A DNA stretch of 64,000 nt from a virus: positions 1 to 64,000 of the IMG/VR virus record IMGVR_UViG_3300031673_000014; one strand, written 5' to 3'. Positions 63,877 to 64,000 of the stretch are shown here, one piece after another. A model generated the notes under the pieces. It did no database searches. It had not been told where the DNA came from and saw only the letters and a list, made by a program, of their open reading frames with translations. Made by a program: the position numbers and the translations under genes. Positions within the stretch are counted from its first letter, which is position 1, and each line of letters starts with the position of its first letter.

Positions 63877-64000
63877 ATGAAAGATCTAAAATATTACGAA
63901 GAAAAACAGAAAAATCTACTTGAAAACACAATTAAGCTGGATCTCTTGAGGGGACCAGTTCCTATAACAGTGGATTGCACGATTGAAACAGAAGAAGATC
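63877..64000 (+). CDS. Hypothetical protein, 3' end outside window (partial)
   Basis: ATG at 63877, 1 nt after the previous stop; GAGGGC lies upstream. The 41 visible codons (K-Y-Y-E-E-K-Q-K-N-L-L-E-N-T, then P-V-P-I-T-V-D-C) remain open at the end of the window. Nothing can be said of function. Confidence 0.5.
   Translation, partial: MKDLKYYEEKQKNLLENTIKLDLLRGPVPITVDCTIETEED

Noticed and set aside
1-64000. Terminase, portal, integrase and main DNA polymerase genes
   Set aside because: Looked for in all frames and not found; they are presumed to lie outside the window.

Overview
This window is about 64 kb of a low-GC, tightly packed genome of a contractile-tailed (myovirus-type) phage or prophage. 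Genes overlap by 1-4 nt in long runs, and GGGGGAA or AGGAG ribosome sites with many GTG and TTG starts are typical. A spanin pair (inner-membrane coiled coil plus short lipoprotein) points to a host with an outer membrane. I cannot name the host; a spirochaete or other low-GC diderm is only a guess. Several antirepressors and a repressor-type switch indicate a temperate lifestyle. No integrase, terminase or portal gene is present, so the window is a part of the genome. The packaging and portal genes probably lie just left of position 1.

Layout. (1) 1-7.1 kb: large proteins of the 'polyvalent' type thought to be injected with DNA, including a pyrophosphatase-like protein split by an intein, a probable virion surface protein, a C39-like cysteine hydrolase and two membrane proteins (holin candidates). 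(2) 7.1-10.7 kb: a divergent switch, with a minus-strand operon (HTH regulator, zinc-finger antitoxin-like protein, nucleotidyltransferase-like protein) facing plus-strand small genes and a BRO-N antirepressor. A palindromic operator lies between the two promoters. (3) 10.7-12.4 kb: spanins and a membrane-anchored HTH protein. (4) 13.2-18.9 kb: a 1083-aa polyvalent metallopeptidase, a KilAC antirepressor, a sigma-like factor and a polynucleotide kinase. (5) 19-40 kb: the structural operon: protease/scaffold, capsid, neck, sheath, tube, tail chaperones, tape measure, baseplate and fibre. (6) 40-43.5 kb, minus strand: an exported envelope protein, a helicase and a second KilAC antirepressor. (7) 43.7-58.2 kb: recombination and replication: an Mre11-Rad50 fusion, NinG, two DNA methyltransferases, replication proteins with iteron-like repeats, and many small proteins. 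(8) 58.2-64 kb: an AntA antirepressor, an 800-nt non-coding structured region containing a tRNA-like cloverleaf, small-gene cassettes with a repeated promoter, and a zinc peptidase.

The most unusual content is regulatory RNA. Three antirepressor genes are each preceded by a leader with an 18-bp stem followed by a U-run directly before the ribosome site or start codon. This resembles the C4 antisense/attenuator logic of P1-type phages. The 59.4-60.2 kb region resembles the giant ornate phage RNAs (GOLLD/ROOL class) in size, position and its embedded tRNA-like domain. Two small genes appear to start with ATA. The genes probably act together as follows: the repressor switch and antirepressors decide lysogeny or lysis, the sigma-like factor and attenuators time late expression, and the polyvalent proteins protect incoming DNA.
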